64,000 bases of DNA from Wenzhouxiangellaceae bacterium (GTDB lineage: Bacteria > Pseudomonadota > Gammaproteobacteria > Xanthomonadales > Wenzhouxiangellaceae). Positions within the stretch are counted from its first letter, which is position 1, and each line of letters starts with the position of its first letter. The notes under the pieces are model-generated. The model was not told the DNA's origin, searched no databases, and worked only from the letters and a program-made list of their open reading frames with translations. Shown one piece after another: positions 19,310 to 32,462 of the stretch. The position numbers and the translations under genes are program-made. The DNA lies in the NCBI GenBank assembly GCA_007695005.1, contig REEQ01000061.1:1-64000 (forward strand). The letters are read 5' to 3'.

Positions 19310-19361
19310 GATGCCGCTCCCGGCTGCAATATGGAGGTGCTTGACTCGAACATCACCATGC

Positions 19362-21323
19362 TCACCGCAGCAACATGAAGGACGCCAAAACGGCCACCAG
19401 ACCGATAATCATGGCGAAGGCGTAGTGGAACAGAAAACCCGACTGGATTCGGCGGGCGGCGGTGGCCAGGCGGCCGACCAGGCGGGCGCTGCCGTTGACC
19501 AGCAGGCCATCGATCAGGAAGCGATCACCGCCGCGCGACAGTCCGCCGGCCAGCTTCAGGGCACCGCCGGCAACGACTCGCTGGTACAGCTCATCGAAAC
19601 CATACTTGCGATCCAGCACGGTCCAGACCAGGCCAGCGCGGGCCTTGATGCTGTCGGCCAGGCCAGGCCTGAGCAGGTAGATCCAGGACGCCAGGCCAAC
19701 ACCCAGCATGGCCAACCAGAACACCGGGGTCAGGAAGCCCTTGAGACCAAACATCAGCGGGCTGGAGACCTTGTCGGCCAGCTGGGCGACAACATCATGG
19801 CCTTCGCGCACGCTGATTGCATCGGCCAGGGCGCCACCGAACAGCAGCGGCTGTACGGTCAAGTAGCCGATCAGCACCGACGGAATGGCCAGCAGGACCA
19901 GCGGCAGCGTGACCACCAGCGGTGATTCATGGGCATGGGCGCGGGTCTCCTCGTCCATCCGGGTCGGCCCATGAAAGGCCAGGTAGAGCATGCGGAAGGA
20001 GTACAGCGCGGTAATGACAACGCCGGCGTAGACGGCAAAGGTGGCAAAGGCCACGCCAGGACGCTCGGCCAGCTTGACTGCCTCGATGATCAGGTCCTTG
20101 GAATAGAAACCGGAAAAGAACGGAAAACCGATCAGGGCCAGGGAGCCAATCCAGGCCGTGGCCGCAGTGACCGGCATGTAGCGCGCCAGGCCACCCATCT
20201 GACGCATGTCCTGCTTGTGATGCAGGGCAATGATCACCGAGCCGGCGGCCAGGAACAGCAAGGCCTTGAAAAAGGCGTGGGTCATCAGATGGAAGATCGC
20301 CGCTGAGTAGGCCGACACGCCCAGGGCCACGGTCATGTACCCGAGCTGGGACAGGGTCGAATAGGCGACGACCCGCTTGATATCGTTCTGGACGATGCCG
20401 ACCAGTCCCATGAACAGGGCTGTTATGGCGCCGATGACCAGAATGAAGCTCAGCGCCGTGACCGAGGTTTCGAACATCGGCGACAGCCTGGCAACCATGA
20501 AGATGCCGGCCGTGACCATGGTGGCGGCATGAATCAGGGCCGAAATCGGGGTCGGGCCTTCCATCGAATCCGGCAGCCAGGCATGCAGCGGCACCTGAGC
20601 CGACTTGCCCATTGCACCGATGAACAGGCAGATGCAGATGAAGGTCATGACCTGCCATTCGATCTGCCCGAGCACGCGCATGGTCTGGCCCTCAACGGCC
20701 GGGGTGGCGGCAAAGACCTCGGCATAGTCCAGCGAACCCATGTAGAACAGCACGGCGGCGATACCGAGCAAAAAGCCGAAATCACCGACCCGGTTGACCA
20801 GGAAGGCCTTCAAGTTGGCCTTGACCGCAGAGTCTTTCTTGAACCAGAAGCCGATCAACAGATAGGAGACCACGCCAACCGCTTCCCAGCCGAAGAACAG
20901 CTGCAGGAAGTTGTTCGCCATGACCAGCATCAGCATGGCAAAAGTGAACAGATTGATGTAGGCGAAGAAGCGCTGGTAACCGTCGTCGTCGTGCATGTAG
21001 CCGATGGTGTAGACATGCACCATCAGCGAGACGAAAGTGACCACTACCATCATCAGCGCGGTCAGGCTGTCGATCAGAAAGCCGATTTCGAAACGGATGC
21101 CATCGCTCACTGCCCAGGTATAGACCGAGTAGTTGAGCACTGGCAGCTCGTTGAAGAACACCTCCCAGGCAACGTAGGCCGACAACAGGAAGGCGCCGGC
21201 CACCGCCAGGATGGTGACCCAATGCGCCCCGGCACGCCCCACCTGACGCCCAAACAGTCCAGCCACCAGACAACCAAGCAAGGGCAGCAGCGGGACCAGC
21301 AAAATGATTGTTTCGATGTTCAC
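19362..21323 (-). CDS. nuoL: NADH-quinone oxidoreductase subunit L
   Basis: [47 protein letters not shown] start ([10 protein letters not shown]) probable. Confidence 0.96.
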   Translation of the reverse strand: MNIETIILLVPLLPLLGCLVAGLFGRQVGRAGAHWVTILAVAGAFLLSAYVAWEVFFNELPVLNYSVYTWAVSDGIRFEIGFLIDSLTALMMVVVTFVSLMVHVYTIGYMHDDDGYQRFFAYINLFTFAMLMLVMANNFLQLFFGWEAVGVVSYLLIGFWFKKDSAVKANLKAFLVNRVGDFGFLLGIAAVLFYMGSLDYAEVFAATPAVEGQTMRVLGQIEWQVMTFICICLFIGAMGKSAQVPLHAWLPDSMEGPTPISALIHAATMVTAGIFMVARLSPMFETSVTALSFILVIGAITALFMGLVGIVQNDIKRVVAYSTLSQLGYMTVALGVSAYSAAIFHLMTHAFFKALLFLAAGSVIIALHHKQDMRQMGGLARYMPVTAATAWIGSLALIGFPFFSGFYSKDLIIEAVKLAERPGVAFATFAVYAGVVITALYSFRMLYLAFHGPTRMDEETRAHAHESPLVVTLPLVLLAIPSVLIGYLTVQPLLFGGALADAISVREGHDVVAQLADKVSSPLMFGLKGFLTPVFWLAMLGVGLASWIYLLRPGLADSIKARAGLVWTVLDRKYGFDELYQRVVAGGALKLAGGLSRGGDRFLIDGLLVNGSARLVGRLATAARRIQSGFLFHYAFAMIIGLVAVLASFMLLR

Positions 21324-21396
21324 TGACAATTCATCCCGACATTGGCTGCAACGCACAGCGCTCGTCTCTTACCGTTCCATTGCCCACGGTTCGCAA

Positions 21397-21702
21397 TCAC
21401 CCCTTCAGATCAGCCAGGTCTTCGACGTTGATGGACTGGCGGTTGCGAAACAGCACGACCAGGATGGCCAGGCCGATCGCTGCTTCGGCGGCGGCCACGG
21501 TAAGAATGAAAAACACGAACACCTGGCCATCGTAGTTATCCAGGAAACGCGAGAAGGCGACGAAGTTCATGTTGACCGCCAGCAGCATCAGCTCGATGCA
21601 CATCAGCAGGATCAGCACATTGCGGCGATTCAGGAAGATCCCGGCCACGCTGATGCAAAACAGCACCGCGCCCAGGGTAATGAAGTGGGCCAGGGTCAGC
21701 AT
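21397..21702 (-). CDS. nuoK: NADH-quinone oxidoreductase subunit K
   Basis: 101 aa, [27 protein letters not shown]...[17 protein letters not shown]. Confidence 0.96.
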   Translation of the reverse strand: MLTLAHFITLGAVLFCISVAGIFLNRRNVLILLMCIELMLLAVNMNFVAFSRFLDNYDGQVFVFFILTVAAAEAAIGLAILVVLFRNRQSINVEDLADLKG

Positions 21703-21704
21703 GC

Positions 21705-22307
21705 TCAGCGCTCCTCGCCGTCTGATGACATCTTGACCAGGCGCACCCGCTCCTCGCGCCTGACCTGGACCTGGCGACCAGGGTCCTGATGGCGCGTGCC
21801 GGGACGGCGCCGATGGGTCAGGGAGATCGCGGCAATGATCGCAACCAGAAGAATGACCGCAGCAATTTCGAAGGCGTACAGATAGTCGGTGTAGAGCAGG
21901 CGTCCGATTTCGCTGGTGTGGCTGTAGCCTTCCGGTCGCGGCTCGGGCATGACCTGGCTCTCCAGGCCCCGGGTCCAGATCACCATGAACAGCTGCAAGC
22001 CCATCGCCAGGGCGACCAGCAGCCCCACCGGCAGATAGGCACCGATCCGGCTCGCAGCGCGGGATGGACCGACATCAAGCATCATGACGACAAACAAGAA
22101 CAGCACCATCACCGCGCCGACATAAACCAGAACCAGCACGATGGCCAGGAACTCGGCCTGCAGCAGCATCCAGATGCAGGCTGCTGAAAAGAACGACAGC
22201 ACCAGAAACAGGGCCGCATGCACCGGATTGCCGACCGTGACCACGCACAGCGCCGAGGCCACGAGGACCGCGCTGAACAGGTAGAAAACGATTTCCATGA
22301 TGGGCAT
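21705..22307 (-). CDS. nuoJ: NADH-quinone oxidoreductase subunit J
   Basis: NuoJ-type membrane protein between nuoI and nuoK. Confidence 0.93.
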   Translation of the reverse strand: MPIMEIVFYLFSAVLVASALCVVTVGNPVHAALFLVLSFFSAACIWMLLQAEFLAIVLVLVYVGAVMVLFLFVVMMLDVGPSRAASRIGAYLPVGLLVALAMGLQLFMVIWTRGLESQVMPEPRPEGYSHTSEIGRLLYTDYLYAFEIAAVILLVAIIAAISLTHRRRPGTRHQDPGRQVQVRREERVRLVKMSSDGEER

Positions 22308-22387
22308 GCCTGACGATTCCTCGCGAACGCAGCGATTACGGGCACCGAGCCTGTTCGGCCGGCGGCAAGGCGCTGTCGTCCCTTCCT

Positions 22388-22882
22388 CTAACGATAAGCC
22401 GCATCCTGCCGGCGGGCATCGGCGATGCGCTCCTCGAAGCGGTCGCCGATGGCCAGCAGCTGCTGTTTGGTGACGATGTTCTCGCCGCGGTTTTCAAAGT
22501 GGTACTCGCTGATATCGGTCTCGACGATGGAGTCGACCGGACAGGATTCCTCGCAGAAACCGCAGTAAATGCATTTGAACAAGTCGATATCGTAACGCGT
22601 GGTCCGACGCGTGCCGTCCTCGCGCTGATGAGATTCAATGGTAATGGCCAGGGCCGGGCAGACCGCTTCGCAGAGCTTGCAGGCGATGCAGCGTTCCTCG
22701 CCATTGGGATAGCGGCGCAAGGCATGCAGGCCACGGAAGCGCGGCGACTTCGGCGTCTTTTCTTCCGGGTAGTTGAGCGTTTCCTTCGGCGCTTTCCAAT
22801 AGCGGAAGGTCAGCGCCAGACCCTGCAGCAGTTCCAGCAGCAGCAGCGAGCGCAGGTAGCGACGAACGGCATTCATGCTCAT
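22388..22882 (-). CDS. nuoI: NADH-quinone oxidoreductase subunit I
   Basis: [20 protein letters not shown]...[23 protein letters not shown]. Confidence 0.96.
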   Translation of the reverse strand: MSMNAVRRYLRSLLLLELLQGLALTFRYWKAPKETLNYPEEKTPKSPRFRGLHALRRYPNGEERCIACKLCEAVCPALAITIESHQREDGTRRTTRYDIDLFKCIYCGFCEESCPVDSIVETDISEYHFENRGENIVTKQQLLAIGDRFEERIADARRQDAAYR

Positions 22883-23901
22883 GCTCCTCCGTACCAGCCA
22901 AGCAGGCGGAACACGCCGGCGACCATGATCCAGACAATGGTGATCGGAATGAATACCTTCCAGCCCAGACGCATGATCTGATCGTAGCGGTAGCGCGGGA
23001 AAGTCGCGCGAAACCACAGATAAAGGAAGCAGAACAGCGCGGTCTTGAGCAGGAACCAGTGCACTCCGCCGGCGCCAAGCACGGTATCACCCAGCACCGG
23101 CACACCCTGGAAGGGACTCAGCCAACCGCCGAGGAACAGCAGTGCAGCCAAGGCCGAAATCAGAATCATGTTGGCGTATTCGGCCAGAAAGAACACGGCA
23201 AAGGCCGAGCCTGAATACTCGGTATGGAAGCCGGCCACGATTTCCGACTCGCCCTCGGCCACGTCGAAGGGGGCACGGTTGGTTTCGGCAACCCCGGAAA
23301 TGAAGTAAATCACGAACAGCGGCAACAAGGGCAGCCAGAACCAGGACAGCAGGCTGCCGGACTGGGCCTGGACGATACCGGTCAGGTTGAGGGTACCGGA
23401 CAGGACGATGACGCCGACAAGGGCAAAACCCATGGCGATTTCGTAGGACACCGTCTGGGCCGCCGAGCGCAGGCCGCCAAGCAGGGCATACTTGGAGTTC
23501 GACGCCCATCCGCCGATCAGGATGCCATACACGCCCATCGAGGTCAGGGCCAGGACGAACAGGATGCCGGCGTCGATATCGGCCAGTACCAGCCAGTCGT
23601 CGAAGGGAATCACCGCCCAGGCGGTCAGCGCCGGGGCCAGGGCCAGAACCGGTGCCAGCAGGAACAGGAAGCGGTTGGCATTGGTCGGGATGATGATTTC
23701 CTTGAACAGCATCTTGAACACATCGGCAAACGGCTGCAGCAGGCCGAGCGGGCCGACCCGGTTGGGTCCGCGGCGCACCTGCATGTAGCCGATCACCTTG
23801 CGCTCGAAATAGGTGAAATAAGCCACGGCAATGGTGATCGGAAAAACGATCATCATGATCTTGGTCACCGTCCAGGCCAGGGTCAGAAAGGCGTCAATCA
23901 T
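22879..23901 (-). CDS. nuoH: NADH-quinone oxidoreductase subunit H
   Basis: [40 protein letters not shown]; start at [10 protein letters not shown]. Confidence 0.96.
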   Translation of the reverse strand: MIDAFLTLAWTVTKIMMIVFPITIAVAYFTYFERKVIGYMQVRRGPNRVGPLGLLQPFADVFKMLFKEIIIPTNANRFLFLLAPVLALAPALTAWAVIPFDDWLVLADIDAGILFVLALTSMGVYGILIGGWASNSKYALLGGLRSAAQTVSYEIAMGFALVGVIVLSGTLNLTGIVQAQSGSLLSWFWLPLLPLFVIYFISGVAETNRAPFDVAEGESEIVAGFHTEYSGSAFAVFFLAEYANMILISALAALLFLGGWLSPFQGVPVLGDTVLGAGGVHWFLLKTALFCFLYLWFRATFPRYRYDQIMRLGWKVFIPITIVWIMVAGVFRLLGWYGGA

Positions 23902-26258
23902 GCCTGGCCCTCGATCCGGATCGCACCCCAGGCCGGCCCCAGGCTCGCGCCGGCAGCGCAGGCTGCGGGCAGCCACAGCGCCCCGACAGCGACACGCGCA
24001 TCAAGCTGCCAGGGCACGACCACGCTGGCCTCGCCCTGAACCAGGCGGAGATCGCGATCAGCATCCAGAGACAGCTCAGCGGCCGTGTCGGGATGTATAC
24101 GGGCGAAGGGTTCGGCCGCATGATTGCTGGCCTGGAGCGGCGCCGATCGGCGCTGCAGGCTGTCGCCGGCATAGATCGGCACATCACCAATGCGGCACAG
24201 GGATTCAGTTTCGCCCTGCTCTGGCGCCGGCTCAAGATCGACGGTCGCGGTCGCAGCACTCGCCGTACCCAGCTCGGGCAATTCATCGAGCTTGCTGAAG
24301 TCGAAGCCTGGCAGCCCCCAAAGGGCACCCAGTCGACGCAGGATCTTCCAGCCCGGCCGGGACTGGCCAGGTGGACGGACAGCGGCCTGAAAATACTGAC
24401 GCTGGCCGTCCAGGTTGACATAGCTGCCGTCGGTTTCCGGTACGGCGGCCAGCGGCAGAACCACATCGCCATGGGCGCGCAGGCTGCCGGACAGGTAGGG
24501 TGTGATCGCCACCACCAGCTCGGCCTGATCCAGTGCCGCCGCAGCCAGGGCCGGATCGGCCAGATCGAACTCCGGCTCCAGGTCCCACAGCAGGTAGGCG
24601 CGGCGTGGTGCGGCCAACATGGCGCGAGCGTCCAGACCATCAGGGCCCGGCCGGCACGCCGCCTGCCAGGCACCTTCGGCGTTGGCCGGCCCAGGCAGCA
24701 GGCAGGCACCCAGGTCCAGGCTGCGCGCCAGCAAAATGGCGAGCTCGCGCAGACTGCCGGCTTGTGGATGTTGCAAGGCCCCGTCGCCGAGCACGATGGC
24801 GCCGCGATCGGCCCGACCCAGACGCGCCGCGATGTCCTGAGCAGCAGCGTCAGCATCGGACTCGGCCAGCAGCCGGCCGAGTTCGCCGCCGGGCATGGCC
24901 AGCCCGGCACGCTCGATTGCAGCCCGCGCAACGCCAGCCAGAGCCTTGACCATGTGCCGGGGTGCAACGGTCAGTCGTGCGGCAAGCTCGAAATGAAAGT
25001 CGTAGGCAACCGGGTTCAAGTCCATGATGTCGGCTGCTTGCCGACGCCAGGCGCTGCGCAGCCGGTGACCCAGCAGCGGCTGGTCATGGCGGATATTGCT
25101 GCCGACCAGGAAGATGGCATCGCAGTCGGCCAGCGCCCGGCTGGGGATGTCCATGCGGGCCCGACCCAGATCCGGATGACTGAAATCGGACTGGCGCAGA
25201 CGATGATCCAGGTGTGCCGAACCCAGCCCTGCCTGCAGGGCAGCGATCAGCTGATGCTCCTCGCAGCTTGCCCGGGGAGAGACCAAGGTACCCAGGGCAT
25301 CGCCGCCGTGCTTCTCAAGCAGCGAGCCGAGCCGCTGCTTGAGCAGGTCAAAGGCCTGATCCCAGCTGGTCGACTGCCACTGGCCATCGACCTTGACCAT
25401 CGGCTCGGTCAGCCGGTCATCGCTGGCCAGGCCAAAATGCGAATAGCGATCGCGGTCTGCCAGCCAGCATTCATTGATCGCCTCATTGTCGCGCGGCACG
25501 GTGCGCATGATGCGATCGCCACGGACGTGATAGAACAGGTTCGAGCCCAGGCAGTCGTGGCTACCGACAAAGGCACGGGCGCGCATTTCCCAGGGCCGGG
25601 CCGAGAACCGAAACGGCTTGTTGGTCAGTGCTCCGACCGGGCACAGGTCGATGATGTTGCCGGACAGCTCAGACTCGATATTGCGCTCGACAAAGGTCGA
25701 TATCTCGGTGTGCTCGCCGCGCCCGATACCGCCCAGCTCCGAGGTGCCGGCGATTTCTTCAAGAAAACGGACACAGCGAGTGCAATGAATGCATCGGGTC
25801 ATGTCGGTAGCGACCAGCGGCCCGATATTCTTGTCCTTGACCACCCGCTTGCGCTCGGTAAAGCGCGACACCGAGCGACCGTAGCCCATGGCCAAGTCCT
25901 GCAGCTCGCACTCGCCACCCTGGTCACAGATCGGACAGTCCAGCGGATGATTGATCAGCAGGAACTCCATCACCCCGCGCTGGGCGTCGACCGCGCGCTT
26001 GGACTCGGTAAAGACTTTCATCCCCTCGGCCACGGGTGTGGCGCAGGCCGGCAACGGCTTGGGTGCTTTCTCCACATCGACCAGGCACATCCGGCAGTTG
26101 GCCGCGATCGAGAGCTTGCGGTGATAGCAGAAGCGCGGAATATCGATGCCGATGCGGTCGGCCGCTTCGATGATCATCGCCCCTTTTTCGATCCGGACCG
26201 GCTCGCCGTCGATCTCCAGGCTGACCAATTCGCTGTCCTGGCGCTCAAGCGTGGCCAT
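23898..26258 (-). CDS. nuoG: NADH-quinone oxidoreductase subunit G
   Basis: [33 protein letters not shown]...[20 protein letters not shown]. Confidence 0.95.
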   Translation of the reverse strand: MATLERQDSELVSLEIDGEPVRIEKGAMIIEAADRIGIDIPRFCYHRKLSIAANCRMCLVDVEKAPKPLPACATPVAEGMKVFTESKRAVDAQRGVMEFLLINHPLDCPICDQGGECELQDLAMGYGRSVSRFTERKRVVKDKNIGPLVATDMTRCIHCTRCVRFLEEIAGTSELGGIGRGEHTEISTFVERNIESELSGNIIDLCPVGALTNKPFRFSARPWEMRARAFVGSHDCLGSNLFYHVRGDRIMRTVPRDNEAINECWLADRDRYSHFGLASDDRLTEPMVKVDGQWQSTSWDQAFDLLKQRLGSLLEKHGGDALGTLVSPRASCEEHQLIAALQAGLGSAHLDHRLRQSDFSHPDLGRARMDIPSRALADCDAIFLVGSNIRHDQPLLGHRLRSAWRRQAADIMDLNPVAYDFHFELAARLTVAPRHMVKALAGVARAAIERAGLAMPGGELGRLLAESDADAAAQDIAARLGRADRGAIVLGDGALQHPQAGSLRELAILLARSLDLGACLLPGPANAEGAWQAACRPGPDGLDARAMLAAPRRAYLLWDLEPEFDLADPALAAAALDQAELVVAITPYLSGSLRAHGDVVLPLAAVPETDGSYVNLDGQRQYFQAAVRPPGQSRPGWKILRRLGALWGLPGFDFSKLDELPELGTASAATATVDLEPAPEQGETESLCRIGDVPIYAGDSLQRRSAPLQASNHAAEPFARIHPDTAAELSLDADRDLRLVQGEASVVVPWQLDARVAVGALWLPAACAAGASLGPAWGAIRIEGQA

Positions 26259-26315
26259 GGCAGGCCTCCGTTTGCTGACCACCGATGATGCTCTTTTGTC
26301 GGCAGTGCGAAATCA

Positions 26316-27621
26316 TCAGGCCGCCTTCCCCAAGCGCTCGCCGACCATGGAGCGGCCATGCTCGATGAAGTATTCGAACTCGTGACGATAGTGACGCAGA
26401 AAGCCCTGGACCGGCCACGCCGCCGCTTCGCCGAAGGCACAGATGGTATGGCCTTCGATCTGGCCGGCGGCCGAAGCCAGCAGGTCCAGATCTTCAGCAC
26501 GCCCCTGGCCTGCCATGATGCGCTTGAGCACGCGGTACATCCAGCCGGTACCCTCGCGACATGGCGTGCACTGGCCACAGGACTCGGCATAGTAGAACCG
26601 CGCAATTCGGGTGCATGCGCGGACCATGCAGGTGGTCTCGTCCATGACAATGACCGCACCCGAGCCGAGGCCGGAACCAGCCTTTTGCAGCGAGTCGTAG
26701 TCCATGGTGGTGTTGAGCATGATCTCGGCCGGCAGCACCGGCATGGACGAGCCGCCCGGGATCACCGCCTTGAGCTCGCGGCCCTCGCGCATGCCGCCGG
26801 CAAGCGCCAGCAGCTCGACAAAGGGCGTGCCGAGCGGAATCTCGAAATTGCCCGGCCTGGCCACATGACCGGAGACCGAGAAAATCTTGGCGCCACCGTT
26901 ATTCGGTCGACCCATGGCCAGAAACCACTCCGGGCCGTTGCGCATGATCGCTGGCACGGAGGCCAGGGTTTCGGTATTGTTGATCGTGGTCGGCCTGCCA
27001 TAGACACCGAAGTTGGCCGGGAAAGGCGGCTTGAATCGCGGCTGTCCCTTCTTGCCCTCCAGCGATTCCATCAGCGCGGTTTCTTCACCGCAGATATAGG
27101 CCCCGGCGCCGAGCACATTATGGATCTCGATATCCACGCCCGAGCCCATCACGTTGCGGCCCAGGTAACCGGCAGCGCGGGCTTCAGCCAGGGCCGCCTC
27201 GACGCGCTCGAAGGGCTCGTGGTGAAATTCACCGCGCAAGTAGTTGTAGGCCACGGTCACGCCCATGGCGTAAGCGGCGATGGCCATGCCCTCAAGCAAG
27301 GCATGCGGGTTGTAGCGCAGAATGTCGCGGTCGTGGCAGGTACCCGGTTCGGACTCGTCCGAGTTGCACAGCAGATACTTCTGACCCGGTGCCGAGCGCG
27401 GCATGAATGACCACTTCAGCCCGGTCGGAAAACCAGCCCCGCCGCGGCCGCGCAGGGCGGATTTCTTGATCGCCTCGATGATATCTTCCTGCGGCGTCTT
27501 GTCGCGCAGGATCTGCTCCCAGGCCTGCCAGCCACCGATTGCTCGATAGGCCGCCAGTGACCAGCACTCGGCCTGGTCAAGATGGGTAAATACAACGCTG
27601 TGATCAGCCATGCTCATCATG
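26316..27621 (-). CDS. nuoF: NADH-quinone oxidoreductase subunit F
   Basis: [17 protein letters not shown]...[16 protein letters not shown]...[16 protein letters not shown]. Confidence 0.96.
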
Positions 27622-28144
27622 CAAGCCCGTCGAGAATCTCGTCGACCTTTTCCAGGGTCAGGTTTTCGTGGTAGTGACCGTCGACGACCATCATCGGCGC
27701 ACCGGTGCAGGCGGCAACGCACTCCTCTTCGATTTTCAGAAAGATGCGACCGTCCGCAGTGCTCTCGCCCAGTTTGATGCCAAGCTTGTTCTCGACATGT
27801 TCGACCAGCGCATCGGCACCGCAGAGCATGCACGAGATGTTGGTGCAGATCGACACCGAGTGGCGACCGACCGGGCGGGTCTCGAGCATCGAGTAGAAAT
27901 TGGCCACCTCGTAGGCCCACACCGGCGGCAGCTGAAGGTAGTCGGCGACCGCATCCATCAGCTGCTCGCTGAGCCAGCCGCCATTCTGGTGCTGGGCGGC
28001 AAGCAGAGCCTGGATCAGGGCCGAGCGGCGACCGGACTGATCGTCAGGAAACTTTCCCAGCCAGTGATCGATGGTCGCGCGCGTCTCGGCGGTCAGCAGA
28101 TCGCAGCTGCCAGCCTCGGGCTTGTCCGTAGCCTGGATACTCAT
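27617..28144 (-). CDS. nuoE: NADH-quinone oxidoreductase subunit E
   Basis: NuoE thioredoxin-like 2Fe-2[16 protein letters not shown]...[16 protein letters not shown]. Confidence 0.95.
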   Translation of the reverse strand: MSIQATDKPEAGSCDLLTAETRATIDHWLGKFPDDQSGRRSALIQALLAAQHQNGGWLSEQLMDAVADYLQLPPVWAYEVANFYSMLETRPVGRHSVSICTNISCMLCGADALVEHVENKLGIKLGESTADGRIFLKIEEECVAACTGAPMMVVDGHYHENLTLEKVDEILDGLA

Positions 28145-29394
28145 CGGTCAATCTCTCCAAAGACAATGTCCTGGGTAGCGATCAGGGCCGGGATATCAGC
28201 CAGCATATGTCCGCTGGCCATTTCATTCATCGCAGACAAGTGGGCGAAGCCGGGTGCGCGCAGATGGACTCGAAATGGCTTGTTGGCACCGTCGGAAACC
28301 AGGTAGCAACCAAATTCACCCTTGGGCGCCTCGACAGCAGCGTAGGTTTCGCCTTCGGGAACACAGTAGCCTTCAGTGAACAACTTGAAGTGATGAATCA
28401 GCGCTTCCATGTCATCCTTCATTTCTTCCCGGGACGGCGGACTGACCTTGAAGTTGCGCAGCATCACCGGCCCTGGGTTGGCCCGCAGCCAGGCAATGCA
28501 CTGCTGGATAATGCGAGCCGACTGGCGCATCTCTTCAACCCGGACCAGGTAGCGGTCATAGCAGTCGCCGTTGGTCCCGACCGGAATGTCGAAATCCATC
28601 TCCCGGTAGCGTGCATAAGGCTGCTTCTTGCGCAGATCCCATGCCACGCCGCTGCCACGCAACATCGGCCCGGTGAAGCCCAGCTGCACGGCGCGCTCGG
28701 CGCTGACCGCACCGATGCCTACCGTGCGCTGCTTCCAGATCCTGTTGTCGGTCAACAGGGTTTCGTAATCGTCGACCTTGCCGAAGAAGTCCTCGGTGAA
28801 GGCCTCGAGGTAATCCAGCAGCGAACCGTCACGCCAGCGGTTCATGCGCTCCAGATCGCGTCCCTTGCGCCAGCGGCTCTCGGCCAGGCGCGGCATCTGT
28901 TCGGGCAGATCGCGATAGACACCACCGGGCCGATAGTAGGTGGCGTGCATGCGCGCACCCGACACCGCCTCGTAGCTATCCATCAAGGCTTCGCGTTCGC
29001 GGAAGGCATAGAGAAAGGCGGTCATGGCGCCGAGGTCGAGCGCATTGGAGCCGAGCCACATCAGGTGGTTGAGGATCCGGGTAACTTCGTCGAACAGCGT
29101 GCGGATGTACTGCGCCCGCTCCGGCGGTTCAATGCCGAGCAGCTGTTCGATGGCACGCACGTAAGCGTGCTCGTTGCACATCATCGACACATAATCGAGT
29201 CGATCCATGTAGCCGATGGACTGGTTGTAGGGCTTGGATTCTGCCAGCTTCTCGGTCGCCCGATGCAGCAGGCCGACATGCGGATCGGCCCGCTCGACGA
29301 CCTCACCATCCAGCTCCAGGATCAGCCTCAGCACGCCGTGGGCAGCCGGATGCTGGGGACCGAAATTCATCGTGAAATTGCGGATCTCGCTCAT
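28141..29394 (-). CDS. nuoD: NADH-quinone oxidoreductase subunit D
   Basis: [43 protein letters not shown]. Confidence 0.97.
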   Translation of the reverse strand: MSEIRNFTMNFGPQHPAAHGVLRLILELDGEVVERADPHVGLLHRATEKLAESKPYNQSIGYMDRLDYVSMMCNEHAYVRAIEQLLGIEPPERAQYIRTLFDEVTRILNHLMWLGSNALDLGAMTAFLYAFREREALMDSYEAVSGARMHATYYRPGGVYRDLPEQMPRLAESRWRKGRDLERMNRWRDGSLLDYLEAFTEDFFGKVDDYETLLTDNRIWKQRTVGIGAVSAERAVQLGFTGPMLRGSGVAWDLRKKQPYARYREMDFDIPVGTNGDCYDRYLVRVEEMRQSARIIQQCIAWLRANPGPVMLRNFKVSPPSREEMKDDMEALIHHFKLFTEGYCVPEGETYAAVEAPKGEFGCYLVSDGANKPFRVHLRAPGFAHLSAMNEMASGHMLADIPALIATQDIVFGEIDR

Positions 29395-30119
29395 CGCCCG
29401 TCTCCGCCGGTCAGCCTTTCATCGACGTAGCGGCTGTCGTGGCGGACCACGCGCGGCACCAGCACCCGCGGCTCGATTTCGACCGGCTCGTAAATGACCC
29501 GGCCCTTGTCGGCGTCGTAGCGCACGGTGACGTTGCCGATCAGCGGGAAGTCCTTGCGGAATGGATGGCCGATAAAGCCATAGTCGGTCAACAGACGGCG
29601 CAGATCCGGGTGCCCTTCGAAGACAATCCCGAACAGGTCGAAGGCCTCGCGCTCATACCAGTTGGCAGCAGGCCAGACCTCGATCAGGGATGACAGGATC
29701 GGCAGCTCGTCATCAGGCGCAAAGCAACGCAAGCGCAAGCGTCGGTTGTGCTTCAGGCTGAGCAAGTGGATAACGACCGCATAGCGGTTTTCCAGCTGCT
29801 CGGACTCGGGCCTGTCCGCCCAGGAGAAGCGGCCCGGCCCCAGCGCGTCCACGCCACGAGAGTAGCCGCTGGCCGTGGCCTCCGCCGTTTCCCACTCATC
29901 ATCGCCGTAACCGAGGTAGTCGATGCCGCACAGGTCGGTCAGCTGCTCAAAGGCAAGCGCCGGCTCGTCGCGCAGCTGCCAGGCCACGTCCAGCCAGAAT
30001 TCGGCCGGCACATCAACCGCCAGCTGGCCCCGGTGCTCGGTCATGCGGGTCAGCTTGCGGCCCAGGATGTCGTCCAGTGCCTGCGCCAGCGCGCGATTGG
30101 ATGGGGCAGTTTCAGTCAT
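29391..30119 (-). CDS. nuoC: NADH-quinone oxidoreductase subunit C
   Basis: [45 protein letters not shown]. Confidence 0.96.
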   Translation of the reverse strand: MTETAPSNRALAQALDDILGRKLTRMTEHRGQLAVDVPAEFWLDVAWQLRDEPALAFEQLTDLCGIDYLGYGDDEWETAEATASGYSRGVDALGPGRFSWADRPESEQLENRYAVVIHLLSLKHNRRLRLRCFAPDDELPILSSLIEVWPAANWYEREAFDLFGIVFEGHPDLRRLLTDYGFIGHPFRKDFPLIGNVTVRYDADKGRVIYEPVEIEPRVLVPRVVRHDSRYVDERLTGGDGR

Positions 30120-30682
30120 GAACCGGCAATGCTGTGGGTGCGACGAATCTTCTTTTGCAGCTGCAGGATGCCGTACACCAGCGCTTCCGCCGTCGGCGGA
30201 CAGCCGGGAACGTAGACATCGACGGGCACGATGCGATCACAGCCGCGAGTGACGGCGTAAGAATAGTGGTAGTAACCACCGCCGTTGGCGCAGGAGCCCA
30301 TGGAAATGACCCACTTGGGATCAGGCATCTGGTCATAGACCTTGCGCAGTGCCGGCGCCATCTTGTTGCACAGGGTGCCGGCGACGATCATGACGTCCGA
30401 CTGCCTTGGGCTGGGTCGAAAGATCACGCCAAAACGGTCGATGTCATAGCGTGATGCAGCTGAATGCATCATCTCGACCGCGCAGCAGGCCAGGCCGAAG
30501 GTCATTGGCCACATCGAACCGGTTCGAGCCCAGTTGATCAATGCATCGGCGCTTGTCGTGACCCAGCCTCGCTCGAGCAACGGGTTATCCGAATTGGGTC
30601 TGAGAATGTCATCAACCTCACCGGCAACCAGGGGGTTGTGCAGCAGTTCGCTTACTCCCATTCCAGCGCCCCCTTCTTCCAT
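30116..30682 (-). CDS. nuoB: NADH-quinone oxidoreductase subunit B
   Basis: [17 protein letters not shown]...[50 protein letters not shown]. Confidence 0.97.
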   Translation of the reverse strand: MEEGGAGMGVSELLHNPLVAGEVDDILRPNSDNPLLERGWVTTSADALINWARTGSMWPMTFGLACCAVEMMHSAASRYDIDRFGVIFRPSPRQSDVMIVAGTLCNKMAPALRKVYDQMPDPKWVISMGSCANGGGYYHYSYAVTRGCDRIVPVDVYVPGCPPTAEALVYGILQLQKKIRRTHSIAGS

Positions 30683-31008
30683 TCGTAGACAAAGCCGATC
30701 ACCAGGATCAACAGGAATATGCCCATCGCCACCAGACCGGTGATGCCGACGTCGTCCAGAACCACAGCCCAGGGAAACAGGAAAGCGATCTCCAGATCAA
30801 AAATGATGAACAGGATGGCGACCAGGTAAAAGCGCACGTCGAATTTCATGCGCGAATCTTCGAAGGCTTCAAAGCCGCATTCGTAGGGCGAGAGTTTTTC
30901 GCTGGAGGGATTGCGCGGCCCCAGAATGCCACCTGCCAGAAGCAGCACGATTCCCATCCCGGAAGCAACGCCGAGAAAGATCAGGATCGGAAAATAATCT
31001 GCCAGCAT
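30652..31008 (-). CDS. nuoA: NADH-quinone oxidoreductase subunit A
   Basis: [41 protein letters not shown]; start at MLADYFPIL. Confidence 0.95.
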   Translation of the reverse strand: MLADYFPILIFLGVASGMGIVLLLAGGILGPRNPSSEKLSPYECGFEAFEDSRMKFDVRFYLVAILFIIFDLEIAFLFPWAVVLDDVGITGLVAMGIFLLILVIGFVYEWKKGALEWE

Positions 31009-31107
31009 GTGTAGGGTGCTCTCCGATGCAACAATGAGATCGGAATACCTACCAGGTCCACGGGCGCCGTGATATGGCCGTGGCCCAGTATCCCGATCCC
31101 TCCAAAA

Positions 31108-31192
31108 TGGTGCCGAAGGCCGGACTCGAACCGGCACGGCTTTCGCCACTGCCCCCTCAAGACAGCGTGTCTACCAATTCCACCACTTCGGC
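31108..31192 (-). tRNA. tRNA-Leu (anticodon GAG)
   Basis: Reverse complement GCCGAAGTGGTGGAATTGGTAGACACGCTGTC TTGAGGG GGCAG...GGTTCGAGTCCGGCCTTCGGCACCA. Long variable arm, encoded CCA. Confidence 0.95.
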
Positions 31193-31230
31193 AATTTTAG
31201 AGGGGCCGCCTCAATGATCCCGTGAAAGGG

Positions 31231-31611
31231 TCACTCGACCGGCGGCTCCGGGATGAACTCGTCCTCTTCTTCCGGCAGGAACAGGAATTCGTCGTCGATG
31301 TCGATCTGCTCGGCGGCGGGCGGTGCCTGCAGACCGGCTGCAATACCCAGATCATCCGGTGATTCGATAATACCGCCGGAACGTGCCACGATGACCGCCA
31401 TCGACAGGCTGATCGCGAAAAAAGCCACGCCCATCCAGCTGGTCGTGCGCGTCAGGAAGCTGGCTGAGCCGCGCGCACCGAACACCGTGCCAGAAGCACC
31501 GGCACCAAAAGCGGCGCCCATGGTCGCGCCCGGGCCGCGCTGAACCAGCACGATGGCGATCAGGCCAGCGGCCAGCACGACATGAAAAACGATCAGAACT
31601 GTATACAGCAT
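31231..31611 (-). CDS. secG: Preprotein translocase subunit SecG
   Basis: VLVQRGPGATMGAAFGAGASGTVFGARGSASFLTRTT. Confidence 0.95.
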   Translation of the reverse strand: MLYTVLIVFHVVLAAGLIAIVLVQRGPGATMGAAFGAGASGTVFGARGSASFLTRTTSWMGVAFFAISLSMAVIVARSGGIIESPDDLGIAAGLQAPPAAEQIDIDDEFLFLPEEEDEFIPEPPVE

Positions 31612-31634
31612 GTCTCAATAAAACCGGTTGTGTA

Positions 31635-32387
31635 TCATCCAGCGGCCTGGTAAATGCCCATGAAAGCTTCGGCCGTCAGCGAAGCTCCGCCAATCAGGCC
31701 GCCATCGATGTCTTCGCGGGCGAACAGGTCGGCGGCATTGTCGGGTTTGACGCTGCCACCGTACAAAATCCGAAGTCGGCCGGCTATTGTAGCATCTTCT
31801 TTTGCGATTTGCGCCCTGATCATTGCATGTACCGATTGAGCTTGCTCCGGACTGGCCGTCTGGCCAGTACCGATCGCCCAGACCGGCTCATAGGCCACGA
31901 TGGCGCGACCGAACGCAGCCACACCCGCAGCCTCGAGAACGGCGGCGATCTGCCCGCTTACCACTTCGTCGGTCCGGCCGGCGCTGCGCTCATCCAGGGT
32001 CTCGCCCACGCACAGTACAGGCTGCAAGCCGGCAGCCTGGGCGGCATTGAACTTGGCTGCGACCAGCGCATTGTCTTCACCGTGCAGGCTGCGCCGCTCA
32101 GAGTGACCGACCAGCACATGGCTGCAGCCAACGTCGGCCAACATGCCTCCAGCGACCTCACCCGTGTAAGCGCCGCTGTCATGGCGGCTCAGATCCTGCG
32201 CCCCCAGCAGGACCGGCGTGGCGTCCAGCAGCGAATTGACCAGCGGAATGTAGGGGAACGGCGGCAACACCATCACCTCGCTGCGCTGATTGACGTCGAG
32301 TCGCGACAGGATTCCGGCAATCAGCTCACGCACCATCGGCTTGCGGCCATTCATTTTCCAGTTGCCGGCGATCAGTTTCGTACGCAT
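31635..32387 (-). CDS. tpiA: Triose-phosphate isomerase
   Basis: MRTKLIAGNWKMNG...HVLVGHSERR...AYEPVWAIGTG...ILYGGSVKPDNA. Confidence 0.96.
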   Translation of the reverse strand: MRTKLIAGNWKMNGRKPMVRELIAGILSRLDVNQRSEVMVLPPFPYIPLVNSLLDATPVLLGAQDLSRHDSGAYTGEVAGGMLADVGCSHVLVGHSERRSLHGEDNALVAAKFNAAQAAGLQPVLCVGETLDERSAGRTDEVVSGQIAAVLEAAGVAAFGRAIVAYEPVWAIGTGQTASPEQAQSVHAMIRAQIAKEDATIAGRLRILYGGSVKPDNAADLFAREDIDGGLIGGASLTAEAFMGIYQAAG

Positions 32388-32462
32388 CGGGCAGACTCCC
32401 CTTGCTTCAATCAAAGCAGGGTAGGATAAGACCCCGATCAAGCGCAGGCAACCGAAACGAAC

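Noticed and set aside
24093-26288. 731-aa + strand ORF opposite nuoG
   Set aside because: Antisense shadow of nuoG, which is unambiguous by its cysteine motifs.
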